Shown piece by piece: positions 54,218 to 61,454 of a stretch of 64,000 bases of DNA; the stretch's first letter is position 1, and every line of letters begins with the position of its first letter. Position numbers and translations under genes: made by a program. A model generated the notes under the pieces. The model was given only the letters and a program-made list of their open reading frames with translations. It had not been told where the DNA came from and searched no databases. Location: NCBI RefSeq assembly GCF_036967205.1, contig NZ_CP146022.1, positions 1,178,001 through 1,242,000 on the forward strand, given 5' to 3'. The DNA is from Streptomyces sp. Q6. GTDB lineage: Bacteria; Actinomycetota; Actinomycetes; Streptomycetales; Streptomycetaceae.

Positions 54218-54334
54218 GTGGTTCTCCACGGAGTGGGCCCCGCGCGGACGGCGGGGGCCGGGGACACGGACGGTCGTCGGCGGACAGCCGCGTCCCACCC
54301 GGGGAGATCGCACTCACTCCACCGGGGCACCGAC

Positions 54335-54406
54335 GGCCCGCGGCGGGCCCCGGCGGGCCGGTCGTCAGAGGACGACCGGCACCCGTCCGGGTCCGCTCAG
54401 CGGACC
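54335..54406 (-). promoter_or_regulatory. Leader hairpins before the EamA gene, possible attenuator
   Basis: In mRNA order there are three stems: GGTCCGCT/AGCGGACC (54406-54390), which spans the stop codon of the short leader frame; CCGGTCGTC/GACGACCGG (54379-54358, loop of four); and GGCCCGC/GCGGGCC (54349-54335). A second GCGGGCC at 54353-54359 could compete for pairing. Mutually exclusive stems next to a short coding frame are the hallmark of ribosome-mediated attenuation. Confidence 0.5.
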
Positions 54407-54438
54407 GGCGGGGAAAGGATCAGCCGACACGCATGCAT
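54397..54438 (-). CDS. Possible 13-residue leader peptide
   Basis: ATG 54438 to TGA 54397 encodes [13 protein letters not shown]. It begins at or next to the predicted transcription start, so it would be translated as a leaderless message. Its stop lies in the first of three hairpins. No run of one amino acid is present, so the sensed signal could be ribosome stalling by a drug or metabolite, or there may be none. Confidence 0.4.
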   Translation of the reverse strand: MHACRLILSPPVR

Positions 54439-54445
54439 GATCGGC

Positions 54446-54475
54446 ACCCTAGACCGCGCCGCCGGAACGCGACAA
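54446..54475 (-). promoter_or_regulatory. Promoter of the EamA leader transcript
   Basis: On the minus strand TTGTCG (54475-54470), an 18-bp spacer and TAGGGT (54451-54446) match the Streptomyces housekeeping consensus, with a perfect TAGRRT -10. The element lies at the very end of the upstream EamA gene. Transcription should start at about 54439, directly at the leader ATG. Confidence 0.6.
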
Positions 54476-55477
54476 CGCGGTTTCGGGCGAGGCATCGACC
54501 GGCCCGCCGGGCGGCTGCGCGGACTTCGACGTCTTCGACGACTGCGCGATGAACGCCCCGACCAGCACGACCGCTCCGCCGAACAACTGCGGCGCCGACA
54601 GGTGCTCCCCCAGCAGGACCCAGGCGAGCACGGTCGCGATGACCGCCTCCAGACAGGCCACGACCCCGGCCACCTGCGGCGACAGCTTCCGCACCGACAC
54701 CACTCCGGTGATGTACGCGACGACCGTGGCGAGCAGGACGATCCAGCACAGCAGCAGCCAGGCCGGCACCGACGTGCCGTTCATCGAGGCGCTGCCCGCG
54801 AGCACCGACCACTCCATGCCCCAGGGCCGTGCGATGACGGTGAGCACGACGGCGCCGATCAGCAGCCCGTACGCGATGACGCCGAGCGGGTCCGGCACCT
54901 CGCCCCCACGGGACCCGGCGTCGCTGCCCTGGTCGGACAGGACGAAGTAGCCGACCTGGCAGCAGGCGGCGCCGAGCGCGAGCAGCAGTCCGAGCACGTC
55001 GAAGCTGAGCCCGGACCACACCTCGACCACGCAGGCGAGACCGCCGACGGCGAGGACGACCCCGAGCGCGGCGGCCCGCGTCACCGGCTTGCGCTGCACG
55101 AACCGGACCCAGCCGAGGACGAGCGCGGGCGCCAGGTACTCGATGAGCAGGGCGACGCCGACGGGGATGCGGGAGATCGCCGCGAAGTAGCAGGCCTGCA
55201 CACCGGCGACGGCGAGCAGTCCGAACCCGGCGAGCAGCAGCGGCCTGCGGCGCACCAGGGCGCGGTGCCGCCAGGCGACGGGCAGCATGACGAGCGCGGC
55301 GCCCGCGACCCGCAGCCACACCACGTAGAGGGAGTCGAGCCCCGCTTCGATCAGCGGTTTCGCGGCCACCCCCGAACCGCCGAAGGCGAGGGCGGAGACC
55401 AGGGCGAGCCCCAGTCCGAAGCCGCGACCGCCGGTTTCCTGATTCTCCTGAGACCCCTTTGACCCCTGCACCGGCAC
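54449..55477 (-). CDS. EamA/DMT-family transporter
   Basis: The protein of 342 residues has ten predicted membrane segments, beginning GLGLALVSALAFGGSGVAAKPLIEAG after a polar tail. The second EamA repeat is in VSVRKLSPQVAGVVACLEAVIATVLAWVLLGEHL. The C-terminus is a Ser/Pro-rich tail. The start is uncertain: the GTG at 55477 is the first one after the upstream gene's stop, but it lacks a ribosome site. The next EamA gene downstream is a paralogue with its own promoter. Confidence 0.8.
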   Translation of the reverse strand: MPVQGSKGSQENQETGGRGFGLGLALVSALAFGGSGVAAKPLIEAGLDSLYVVWLRVAGAALVMLPVAWRHRALVRRRPLLLAGFGLLAVAGVQACYFAAISRIPVGVALLIEYLAPALVLGWVRFVQRKPVTRAAALGVVLAVGGLACVVEVWSGLSFDVLGLLLALGAACCQVGYFVLSDQGSDAGSRGGEVPDPLGVIAYGLLIGAVVLTVIARPWGMEWSVLAGSASMNGTSVPAWLLLCWIVLLATVVAYITGVVSVRKLSPQVAGVVACLEAVIATVLAWVLLGEHLSAPQLFGGAVVLVGAFIAQSSKTSKSAQPPGGPVDASPETALSRSGGAV

Positions 55478-55523
55478 ATCATGACAGGGCGAGTCAGGAG
55501 CGTCACCCCCGATGACCCCTGTC

Positions 55524-56069
55524 TCACCAGATGGAACCGCATCCGTCGTGGGACGGGTCGAGCCGCTGCCGCAATTGCCCCACATCGACCCCGGCCCGGC
55601 CGAGCACCTCGACGGCCCGGCACTCCACGTCGTCCGCGAGCGCCGCCAGCACGTCCACGCCGCGGGCAGGCCCGTCGCCGCGGAGCACGGCCCGCTCGGC
55701 GCCCGCCTCCATCGCCGCGGCGGCGACGGGCGACCAGCCCGGGGCGCCCCGCACGACGGGAACGGCGCCGGAGTCCTCGACAGCGCCCTGCCACTGCAAC
55801 CCGTAGCCGATGCTGCGCTGCACGAGATAGCCGAGCAGCTTGGCGACCTGCCCGCCGTCGGCGAAGGCGTCGCGCACCTCGGGATCGGTCTCCAGGAGGG
55901 AGTGCAGCAGGTGGGCGGTGTCGATCTGCCGGTCCCCGTCGCGCACCGCTCGGCGCCGGGCCCCCGCGACCACCAGCGCCAGCTCGTCGGTCAGCGGCAC
56001 GCCGAGTGGCTCTTCTTCGCGGGTACGGCCGTGCGCGGACGCGTCCGACGGGGTAGGGCTTTGCACGTA
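55524..56069 (-). CDS. Stand-alone Clp N-domain protein
   Basis: The 181-residue protein consists of a Clp repeat (N) domain, as in ClpC/ClpA substrate-adaptor regions: PLTDELALVVAGARRRAV, IDTAHLLHSLLE and a second half-repeat with AAMEAGAERAVLRGDG and VDVLAALADD. No AAA+ ATPase part follows. Such orphan N-domains might modulate the Clp protease or bind its substrates. The GTG at 56069 is preceded by GAGGTGGGG; the frame opens further upstream without support. Confidence 0.78.
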   Translation of the reverse strand, partial: YVQSPTPSDASAHGRTREEEPLGVPLTDELALVVAGARRRAVRDGDRQIDTAHLLHSLLETDPEVRDAFADGGQVAKLLGYLVQRSIGYGLQWQGAVEDSGAVPVVRGAPGWSPVAAAAMEAGAERAVLRGDGPARGVDVLAALADDVECRAVEVLGRAGVDVGQLRQRLDPSHDGCGSIW

Positions 56070-56265
56070 CCCCACCTCATCAGGTCGGATCCACCCGAAC
56101 ATCCCCGCGGGGAAGCATCTTCGCGTCCGACACAGGGTGGGCACGGGTGGACGGTTCCTCCTCCTTACGGATGAGATCACGCCGATCTTCCCCGGTGGGC
56201 GCGCGCCGACTTGTCCTGCGCCCCGCACGCAACCGCGACCCCCGCACCGATCGTCCGTCACAGAC

Positions 56266-56454
56266 ATGGAGAGCAGGTGCTGGCTCGTGGCCCTGCCCGC
56301 GATCGACGGCCGGTGTTACGTGTACCGCGTGTACGCCCCGGACGACGCGTTGCCCGCCGACCTGTTCTGGGAGGCCTGGCACTGCCACGACGAGGGGCCG
56401 TACCCGCGCGCGTACGACCTCTTCGACGCCGCGGAGATCGAGCGCGTGGGCTGA
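56266..56454 (+). CDS. Small hypothetical protein, 62 residues
   Basis: ATG 56266 to TGA 56454 encodes MESRCWLVALPAIDGRCYVY..., a compact acidic protein with many aromatic residues (FWEAWHCHDEGPYPRAYDLF). The composition is unlike a chance high-GC frame, and the protein looks globular. I do not recognise it. It is divergent from the Clp N-domain gene. No strong ribosome site is seen. Confidence 0.6.
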   Translation: MESRCWLVALPAIDGRCYVYRVYAPDDALPADLFWEAWHCHDEGPYPRAYDLFDAAEIERVG

Positions 56455-56544
56455 GGCCGGGCACCCGCCATTCCTGACGGTTCATCAGTATTGAATGTTC
56501 GAGGTTCTACGGCTACGTTCCGCGACGAAGTGACACCGGGCTTT

Positions 56545-56592
56545 CGATACAGGTCCCGACACGGGTCTCGATACGGGTCTCGACACGGCTCT
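56545..56592. repeat. Four 12-bp tandem repeats before the SRPBCC gene
   Basis: Units at 56545, 56557, 56569 and 56581 follow the pattern CGAYACRGGTCY with few changes, and a fifth partial unit CGACAC follows. They end 20 bases before the SRPBCC gene's start. They could be clustered regulator sites or leader structure. Confidence 0.7.
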
Positions 56593-56612
56593 CGACACAA
56601 AGGGGTGGCCGC

Positions 56613-57041
56613 ATGGCCGAAGTCAGCGCGGAAGCACGCATCGACGCGCCCACCGAGAAGGTCTGGGCGACGCTCACCGACTTCTCCCGGTACGGGGAGT
56701 GGAACGCCACCCACACGAACTTCCCCCAGGGCGCCCCGACCTCGCTCGAAGCCGGCGGCCGGTTCGAGGAGAACATGAAGCTGATGGGCTTTCCGGCCGA
56801 GGTCACCTGGACCGTCGAGGACCTGGAAGCCGCCCGCACCCTCGCGATCAGGGGCAAGGGCCCGATGGGTGTGAACGTCGGCACCCGCTACACACTCACA
56901 CCGGACGGCGAGGCCACGACGGTCCGCATCGACGGCGAGTTCACCGGCGCGGCGGTCTCCCTGATGGCGGGCAAGCTCAAGGACTCGGCGACAGCGGCGC
57001 TCAACGAGTCACTGCGCAAACTGAACGGCCTGGTCACCTGA
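56613..57041 (+). CDS. SRPBCC-family (START-like) protein
   Basis: The 142-residue protein has the helix-grip fold of polyketide cyclases and START domains: EARIDAPTEKVWATLTDFSRYGEWN begins near residue 6, with the C-terminal helix LKDSATAALNESLRKLNGL. It probably binds a hydrophobic ligand; enzymatic activity is uncertain. Tandem repeats precede it and a perfect 17-bp terminator follows. AAGGGG precedes the ATG. Confidence 0.85.
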   Translation: MAEVSAEARIDAPTEKVWATLTDFSRYGEWNATHTNFPQGAPTSLEAGGRFEENMKLMGFPAEVTWTVEDLEAARTLAIRGKGPMGVNVGTRYTLTPDGEATTVRIDGEFTGAAVSLMAGKLKDSATAALNESLRKLNGLVT

Positions 57042-57077
57042 CCCACCGCGCGGAGCGACCCACCGCCGTACGCACAC

Positions 57078-57116
57078 GAAGAGGCGCCCCGCACCTGTCG
57101 TGCGGGGCGCCTCTTC
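57078..57116. terminator. Perfect 17-bp hairpin terminator
   Basis: The arms 57078-57094 and 57100-57116 are perfectly complementary around a CTGTC loop. Placed between the convergent SRPBCC and PadR genes, it should terminate both. Confidence 0.85.
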
Positions 57117-57149
57117 CGCGCTCTGTGACCTGGTCGAGCCCCCACGGGC

Positions 57150-57749
57150 TCAGTCCTCGTCGGCGAGGATCAGGTACAGCTTCTTGCGCGCGTCGGTGAT
57201 GACGGAGAGCGCCTTCTCGCGCTGCTCCTTGCTCCCGGTCTTCCAGACCTGCCCGAACGCCTCCATCAGACCGAAGCCGGCCTGCCGGATCTCGTTCATG
57301 GCGTCCCAGTCGACGCCGCGCCCGGCCTCCTCCCAAGGAGCCTCGGGCCCCTCTTCGGCGGCGGTGCGCCCGGCGTCGGTGAGCGAGAAGAGCTTCTTGC
57401 CGCCCTCGCTGGCACTGACGATCAGGCCCTCGTCCTCGAGCAGCTGGAGCGTCGGGTAGACCGAGCCGGGGCTCGGCTTCCACGCGCCGCTGCTGCGCTC
57501 GGCGATCTCCTGGATCATTTCGTAGCCGTGCATCGAGCGGTCCTTCAGCAGGGCCAGGATCGAGGCACGCACGTCACCGCGCCGCGCCCGACCGCGAGGC
57601 CCACCGCCGCCGCGGCCGCGCCCGCCCCAGGGGCCACCGCCGGGCCCGAAGCCGCCCGGTCCGAACGGTCCGAACGCGGCGCGCCGTCCCTCCGGCCCAG
57701 GTCCGTGGTGTCCATGTCCATGTCCGTGGTCGTATCCATGGGTACGCAT
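57150..57749 (-). CDS. PadR-family regulator with His-rich N-terminal tail
   Basis: The 199-residue protein has a PadR winged helix (ILALLKDRSMHGYEMIQEIAERS, SPGSVYPTLQLLEDEGLI) and a C-terminal dimerisation helix. The first 55 residues are unusual: a histidine cluster HGYDHGHGHGHHGPG at positions 3-17, then a Gly/Pro/Arg-rich stretch. The histidines could bind metal. The ATG at 57749 has AAAGGA upstream. A CGATATATCG palindrome about 90 bases upstream is the probable autoregulatory site. Confidence 0.87.
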   Translation of the reverse strand: MRTHGYDHGHGHGHHGPGPEGRRAAFGPFGPGGFGPGGGPWGGRGRGGGGPRGRARRGDVRASILALLKDRSMHGYEMIQEIAERSSGAWKPSPGSVYPTLQLLEDEGLIVSASEGGKKLFSLTDAGRTAAEEGPEAPWEEAGRGVDWDAMNEIRQAGFGLMEAFGQVWKTGSKEQREKALSVITDARKKLYLILADED

Positions 57750-57840
57750 AGGAATCAGTCCTTTCATGACTGTCCGCGGCGATCCACAACGGATCGCCAA
57801 CATCGTTGACCGCGATCATTGACCGATCGCGATGCCTCAA

Positions 57841-57850
57841 CGATATATCG
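57841..57850. promoter_or_regulatory. Palindrome CGATATATCG, likely PadR operator
   Basis: This perfect 10-bp AT-centred palindrome lies in the 213-bp gap upstream of the PadR gene. Similar TATA-centred palindromes are used by PadR-like regulators. AT-rich sites are rare in this DNA, which supports a binding function. Confidence 0.5.
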
Positions 57851-57962
57851 GGACAGCTCGCCTGACAACCCCCTTCCGACCTGCCCTGATGCCCCGCCCC
57901 ACACCATCGCGTCGCTCCTCGACGACTCGAGTCGCCCGAGCCCGCCCGGCCGACACGCGCGA

Positions 57963-58343
57963 TCACACGGCGAGGACACCGCCGACGAAGGTGCGCTCCG
58001 GCGGCGACGCCACGAGTTCGACCGTGACCCCGGCACGGAGGTCGTCGCCGACGACGCGCGTGATCGCGTCGGTGAGCCCGGCACCGAGACGCGCGGTGAT
58101 CCGGGCGGCGTCGGGGCGGTCGAAGACGCCGGCGCGGAGGCCCAGGACCACCGAGACGGTCGTGTCCACGACCTTGCCGCCCTGCGCGAAGCGGCCTGCG
58201 GGGACTCCGGACAGGCGGACGTTGACGAGGTCGCGGGCCCATGCGCCGTAGACCTCGACCACGGCGTCGGTCAGTGCGGCGACGAGCGCGGGTTCGTTCC
58301 CGGCCAGCCTGCCTTCTGGAAGGTGAACGGTCAGATGCGGCAT
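57963..58343 (-). CDS. Tautomerase-family protein
   Basis: The 126-residue protein begins MPHLTVHLPEGRL, so processing would expose the N-terminal proline that is the catalytic base in the 4-oxalocrotonate tautomerase superfamily. At 126 residues it is twice the length of 4-OT and resembles fused or MIF-like forms; VNVRLSGVPAGRFAQGGKVVD lies mid-chain. The substrate is unknown. GAGG lies before the ATG at 58343. It is divergent from a MarR gene that probably controls it. Confidence 0.75.
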   Translation of the reverse strand: MPHLTVHLPEGRLAGNEPALVAALTDAVVEVYGAWARDLVNVRLSGVPAGRFAQGGKVVDTTVSVVLGLRAGVFDRPDAARITARLGAGLTDAITRVVGDDLRAGVTVELVASPPERTFVGGVLAV

Positions 58344-58367
58344 AGTGGACCTCGCTCCCTTTGAATG

Positions 58368-58388
58368 CAAAGCCTTTGTTATTAAAGG
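58368..58388. promoter_or_regulatory. Overlapping inverted repeats, likely MarR operator
   Basis: CAAAG-C-CTTTG (58368-58378) overlaps CCTTT-N6-AAAGG (58373-58388). The AT-rich site fills most of the 63-bp gap between the divergent tautomerase and MarR genes. Confidence 0.6.
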
Positions 58389-58406
58389 TATCCGGAAGAG
58401 GTCCCC

Positions 58407-58895
58407 ATGTCCACGGAATCGGACGGCCCAGCCGTCGATGAGGCCGTCCGCACCCTGCTGTTGCTGATGCCACGGCTCGTGGGCCGCGCCAAGCGCCTGC
58501 CCCTACCTCCCGCGCTCCAGGGCCTGGACCTGGCACCGCGGCACCTCTCGCTCCTGGCCCACCTGGAGTACGACGGCCCCACCAGCGTCAACGAACTGGC
58601 CGCTCGGCTGGAGGTGGCCCCCACGACCGTCAGTCTCATGGTCAGCGATCTGTCACGGCCGGGCGTGCTGCACCGCACCGCCGATCCCGACGACCGCCGC
58701 CGCCGCATCATCGCCATCGCCCCCGCCTACGCCGCACCGATCGCCGAATGGCTTTCCGGCAGCGCCTCTGCCTGGGAACGCGTCATGCGCGGCCTCGGTC
58801 CCGCGCAACGCGCCACAGTCGTCAACGCCCTGCACGCCTACGAGGCGGCCTTGGAGCAGACGGGCGACGAGCATCGGAACGCGCAGCCGCGTTAG
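58407..58895 (+). CDS. MarR-family regulator
   Basis: The 162-residue protein has the MarR winged helix: LAPRHLSLLAHLEYDGPTSVNELAARLEVAPTTVSLMVSDL and the wing RTADPDDRRRRII. It probably represses the divergent tautomerase gene, and its own, by binding the repeat between them, and is released by a small phenolic or similar ligand. GAGG precedes the ATG at five bases. Confidence 0.88.
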   Translation: MSTESDGPAVDEAVRTLLLLMPRLVGRAKRLPLPPALQGLDLAPRHLSLLAHLEYDGPTSVNELAARLEVAPTTVSLMVSDLSRPGVLHRTADPDDRRRRIIAIAPAYAAPIAEWLSGSASAWERVMRGLGPAQRATVVNALHAYEAALEQTGDEHRNAQPR

Positions 58896-58951
58896 CGGGC
58901 CGAGACCGGTGCCCCTCGAACCGGGATCGGCGCCACGGTTCTCGGTCCCGC
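58895..58951. terminator. Imperfect long hairpin between convergent genes
   Basis: GCGGG, CCGAGA and CCG in the left arm pair with CGG, TCTCGG and CCCGC in the right arm, with two single-base bulges. It starts at the MarR stop codon. The following 95 bases up to the GNAT gene hold nothing recognisable. Confidence 0.5.
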
Positions 58952-59046
58952 AGCCGCACCCGCGGGGCAGTCGGCGCCGCGAGACGGCAGCGTCGGACGC
59001 CACGGCGACGGCAGCGGCCACGTTCGCCGCGACCTGACGGCCGCGG

Positions 59047-59484
59047 CTACCGCTCGAACGAAAAGCGGTACACCTTCGAATCCCGGCTCCGGAACCCGAG
59101 ACGCTCGTACAGTCGGTTCGCCGCGGCCCGTTCCGGCCGTGAGGTGAGATCGACCGTGCGGGCACCCGCCTCCCGCGCGATCCGCAACGCCTCCTGGGTG
59201 AGCAGTCCCGCGACGCCCTGGCCGCGCGCCGCGCCGTCGACGACCACGTCCTCGACACGCGCCCGCGTCCCCGACGCCAGCGGCAGCAGCACCAGAGTCA
59301 GCGTCCCGACGATGCCGTCCGGCGTCCGGGCGACGAGCAGCGTATGGGCCTCGTACGACACCAGGCGCGCGACGGCCTCGTGATCGAGCGGCTTCGCCGA
59401 CGAGGACAACTGCGGCAGCAACCTGCCGAGGGCGTCGACGAGTTCCTGGTGGACTTCCCTGACGATCTCCACATGTACGGTCAT
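59047..59484 (-). CDS. GNAT-family N-acetyltransferase
   Basis: The 145-residue protein has the GNAT fold with acetyl-CoA motif A in EDVVVDGAARGQGVAGLLTQEALR and motif B in NRLYERLGFRSRDSKVYRF. The acceptor cannot be predicted. It stands alone and is convergent with the MarR gene. Confidence 0.88.
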   Translation of the reverse strand: MTVHVEIVREVHQELVDALGRLLPQLSSSAKPLDHEAVARLVSYEAHTLLVARTPDGIVGTLTLVLLPLASGTRARVEDVVVDGAARGQGVAGLLTQEALRIAREAGARTVDLTSRPERAAANRLYERLGFRSRDSKVYRFSFER

Positions 59485-59600
59485 CCAGGGACCCTATCCA
59501 CGGGGCGCGACCGGGCCCGGCACCGGTGACGCGAGCAGGGGGCCGGCGACACCGAATTGGCCTTGGCGCGCGCTCGGCGCTCTCAACTACCGTCTCCGAC

Positions 59601-60419
59601 ATGCGCATTCGTATCGTCGACGCCTTCAGTGACCGTCCCTTCGCCGGCAACCCCGCGGGCGTCCTGCTCTTCGACGCCCCGCCCGCTTTCCCCGACGACG
59701 CCTGGCTGCTCGACGTCGCCATGGAGGTCCATCACGCCGAGACGGCCTTCGCCCACCCGCTGCCCGAAGGCGGCGACGCCGACTGGGCGCTGCGCTGGTT
59801 CACGCCCGCCACCGAGGTCGACATGTGCGGCCACGGCACGCTCGCCGCCGCGCACGTGCTCCACTCCACGGGGACGACGAAGGGCCCCGTCCGGTTCGCC
59901 ACCCGCAGCGGCGTCCTCGTGTCCACCCCGAACGAGGACGGTTCGCTCACCCTCGACTTCCCCACGGCCCCGCTGACCGAGGAGCCGGTGCCGGACGGCC
60001 TCGCGGACGTGCTCGGCGCGCGGCCGCTCTCCGTCCACGACACCGGCCGCTCGGTCGGTGACCTGCTGGTCGAGCTGCCCGACGAGCGGACGGTGCGGGC
60101 GCTGGCCCCGGACCTCAAGGCCCTGGCCGCGCGCTTCGAACGCGGCATCATCGCCACGGCCCCCGCCGAGGACCCCGGCCGGGGCTACGACTTCGTCTCC
60201 CGCTGCTTCTTCCCGCGCATCGGCATCGACGAGGACCCGGTGACCGGCAGCGCGCACACCGCCCTCGCCCCCTTCTGGGCCGGCCGCCTGGGCCGCACCG
60301 ACCTCACGGGCCTACAGGCATCGGCCCGCACCGGCCTGGTCCGCGTGGCGCTGCGCGGCGACCGCACCCAGCTCACCGGCAGCGCCGTCACGGTCATCGA
60401 GGGCGAGCTGAACGCCTAA
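59601..60419 (+). CDS. PhzF-family isomerase-like protein
   Basis: The 272-residue protein has the two-lobed diaminopimelate-epimerase-like PhzF fold. The catalytic glutamate is at about E47 (HHAETAF), and other family motifs are MCGHGTLAAAHVL and DEDPVTGSAH. Known PhzF isomerises a phenazine precursor, but most relatives have unknown substrates and no phenazine genes are nearby. The ATG at 59601 was chosen because the family begins MRIRIVDAFSDRPFAGNPAG-like there. Confidence 0.87.
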   Translation: MRIRIVDAFSDRPFAGNPAGVLLFDAPPAFPDDAWLLDVAMEVHHAETAFAHPLPEGGDADWALRWFTPATEVDMCGHGTLAAAHVLHSTGTTKGPVRFATRSGVLVSTPNEDGSLTLDFPTAPLTEEPVPDGLADVLGARPLSVHDTGRSVGDLLVELPDERTVRALAPDLKALAARFERGIIATAPAEDPGRGYDFVSRCFFPRIGIDEDPVTGSAHTALAPFWAGRLGRTDLTGLQASARTGLVRVALRGDRTQLTGSAVTVIEGELNA

Positions 60420-60463
60420 CCCCCGCCAGATCAGAACGCGCAGCACGCTCAGGGCGCCTCCCC

Positions 60464-61243
60464 CTACGCGGTGGGCAGCCAGTCCACCTTCCCGGCGAGC
60501 AGCGCGTATCCGACGAACGCCCCGATGTCCAAGAGAGAATGGGCCACCACCAGTGGCCCGACCCGCCCCCACCGCCGGTACAGGTAGGCGAAGACGACGC
60601 CCATCGCGAGGTTCCCGAAGAACCCGCCGATGCCCTGGTACAGGTGGTACGAGCCGCGCAGCACGGACGACGCGACGAGCGCGGAGCCCGGCGTCCACCC
60701 CAACTGCCCCAGCCGGCGCAGCAGATACGCGACGACGATGACCTCTTCCAGTACGGCGTTCTGCACCGCCGAGAGGATGAGCACCGGGTACTTCCACCAC
60801 ACGTCGGGGAGCGCTTCCGGCACCACGGTCAGATTGAAGCCCAGGCCCCGGGCCGCCAGGTAGAACGCGATCCCGGTACTGCCGATGACGGCCGCGACCG
60901 CGGCGCCGCGCGCCCCGTCGAACCAGGGCCGCGTCCGGTCGAAGCCGATCGTGCGCAGGCTCTCGCCCTCCCGCAGCAGGAAGTGCGCGACGAGCGCGAC
61001 GGGCACGAGCGCGCTCGCGATCCCGAACAGTTGCCATGCGAGATCCAGCCAGGGACGCCCGGGCGCCGCCGACGCGTTGAGGGTCGCGGCCTGGTCCTTC
61101 AGACCCCCCGGTTTGGTGACCGATCCGACAAAGCTGATCAGCGCGGACACTCCGCTCGCACCGAGCGACAGCCCCAGTACGAGCAGCGTCTCGTCCCGCA
61201 GAAATCGTCGTGAGAGCCGCTCATGGGGATAAGAACCGGCCAC
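60464..61243 (-). CDS. CPBP-family intramembrane protease
   Basis: The 259-residue membrane protein has the CPBP (Abi/CAAX protease) motifs: the glutamate pair in LEEVIVVAYLLRRL, the histidine in GSYHLYQG and the last motif VVAHSLLDIG. Eight or so membrane segments are predicted. Bacterial members are tied to protein maturation, bacteriocin immunity or unknown roles. The GTG at 61243 is preceded by GGAGG at eight bases; an earlier GTG at 61264 is less well supported. Confidence 0.85.
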   Translation of the reverse strand: MAGSYPHERLSRRFLRDETLLVLGLSLGASGVSALISFVGSVTKPGGLKDQAATLNASAAPGRPWLDLAWQLFGIASALVPVALVAHFLLREGESLRTIGFDRTRPWFDGARGAAVAAVIGSTGIAFYLAARGLGFNLTVVPEALPDVWWKYPVLILSAVQNAVLEEVIVVAYLLRRLGQLGWTPGSALVASSVLRGSYHLYQGIGGFFGNLAMGVVFAYLYRRWGRVGPLVVAHSLLDIGAFVGYALLAGKVDWLPTA

Positions 61244-61454
61244 CGACCCCGCCTCCACCTGCACACCTGACTCCAGTTCAGTAATCCCGTCTCATCCCTC
61301 ACGCCGCCCCGCTAGGGTCTCGAATGCAGGTACGAAGATCGCGCGCGACAGGCCGAGGGGGACGGCGCGCCGCAGTCCGGCGCACCGCACTCCCTCCCAT
61401 GCTTCACCGCTTATATCGCAACTGCCTTTATGGCTCAGGGAGGGCACCACCGCC

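Noticed and set aside
59601-60419. Phenazine biosynthesis based on the PhzF-like gene
   Set aside because: No other phz genes are nearby and PhzF-like proteins are widespread without phenazines.
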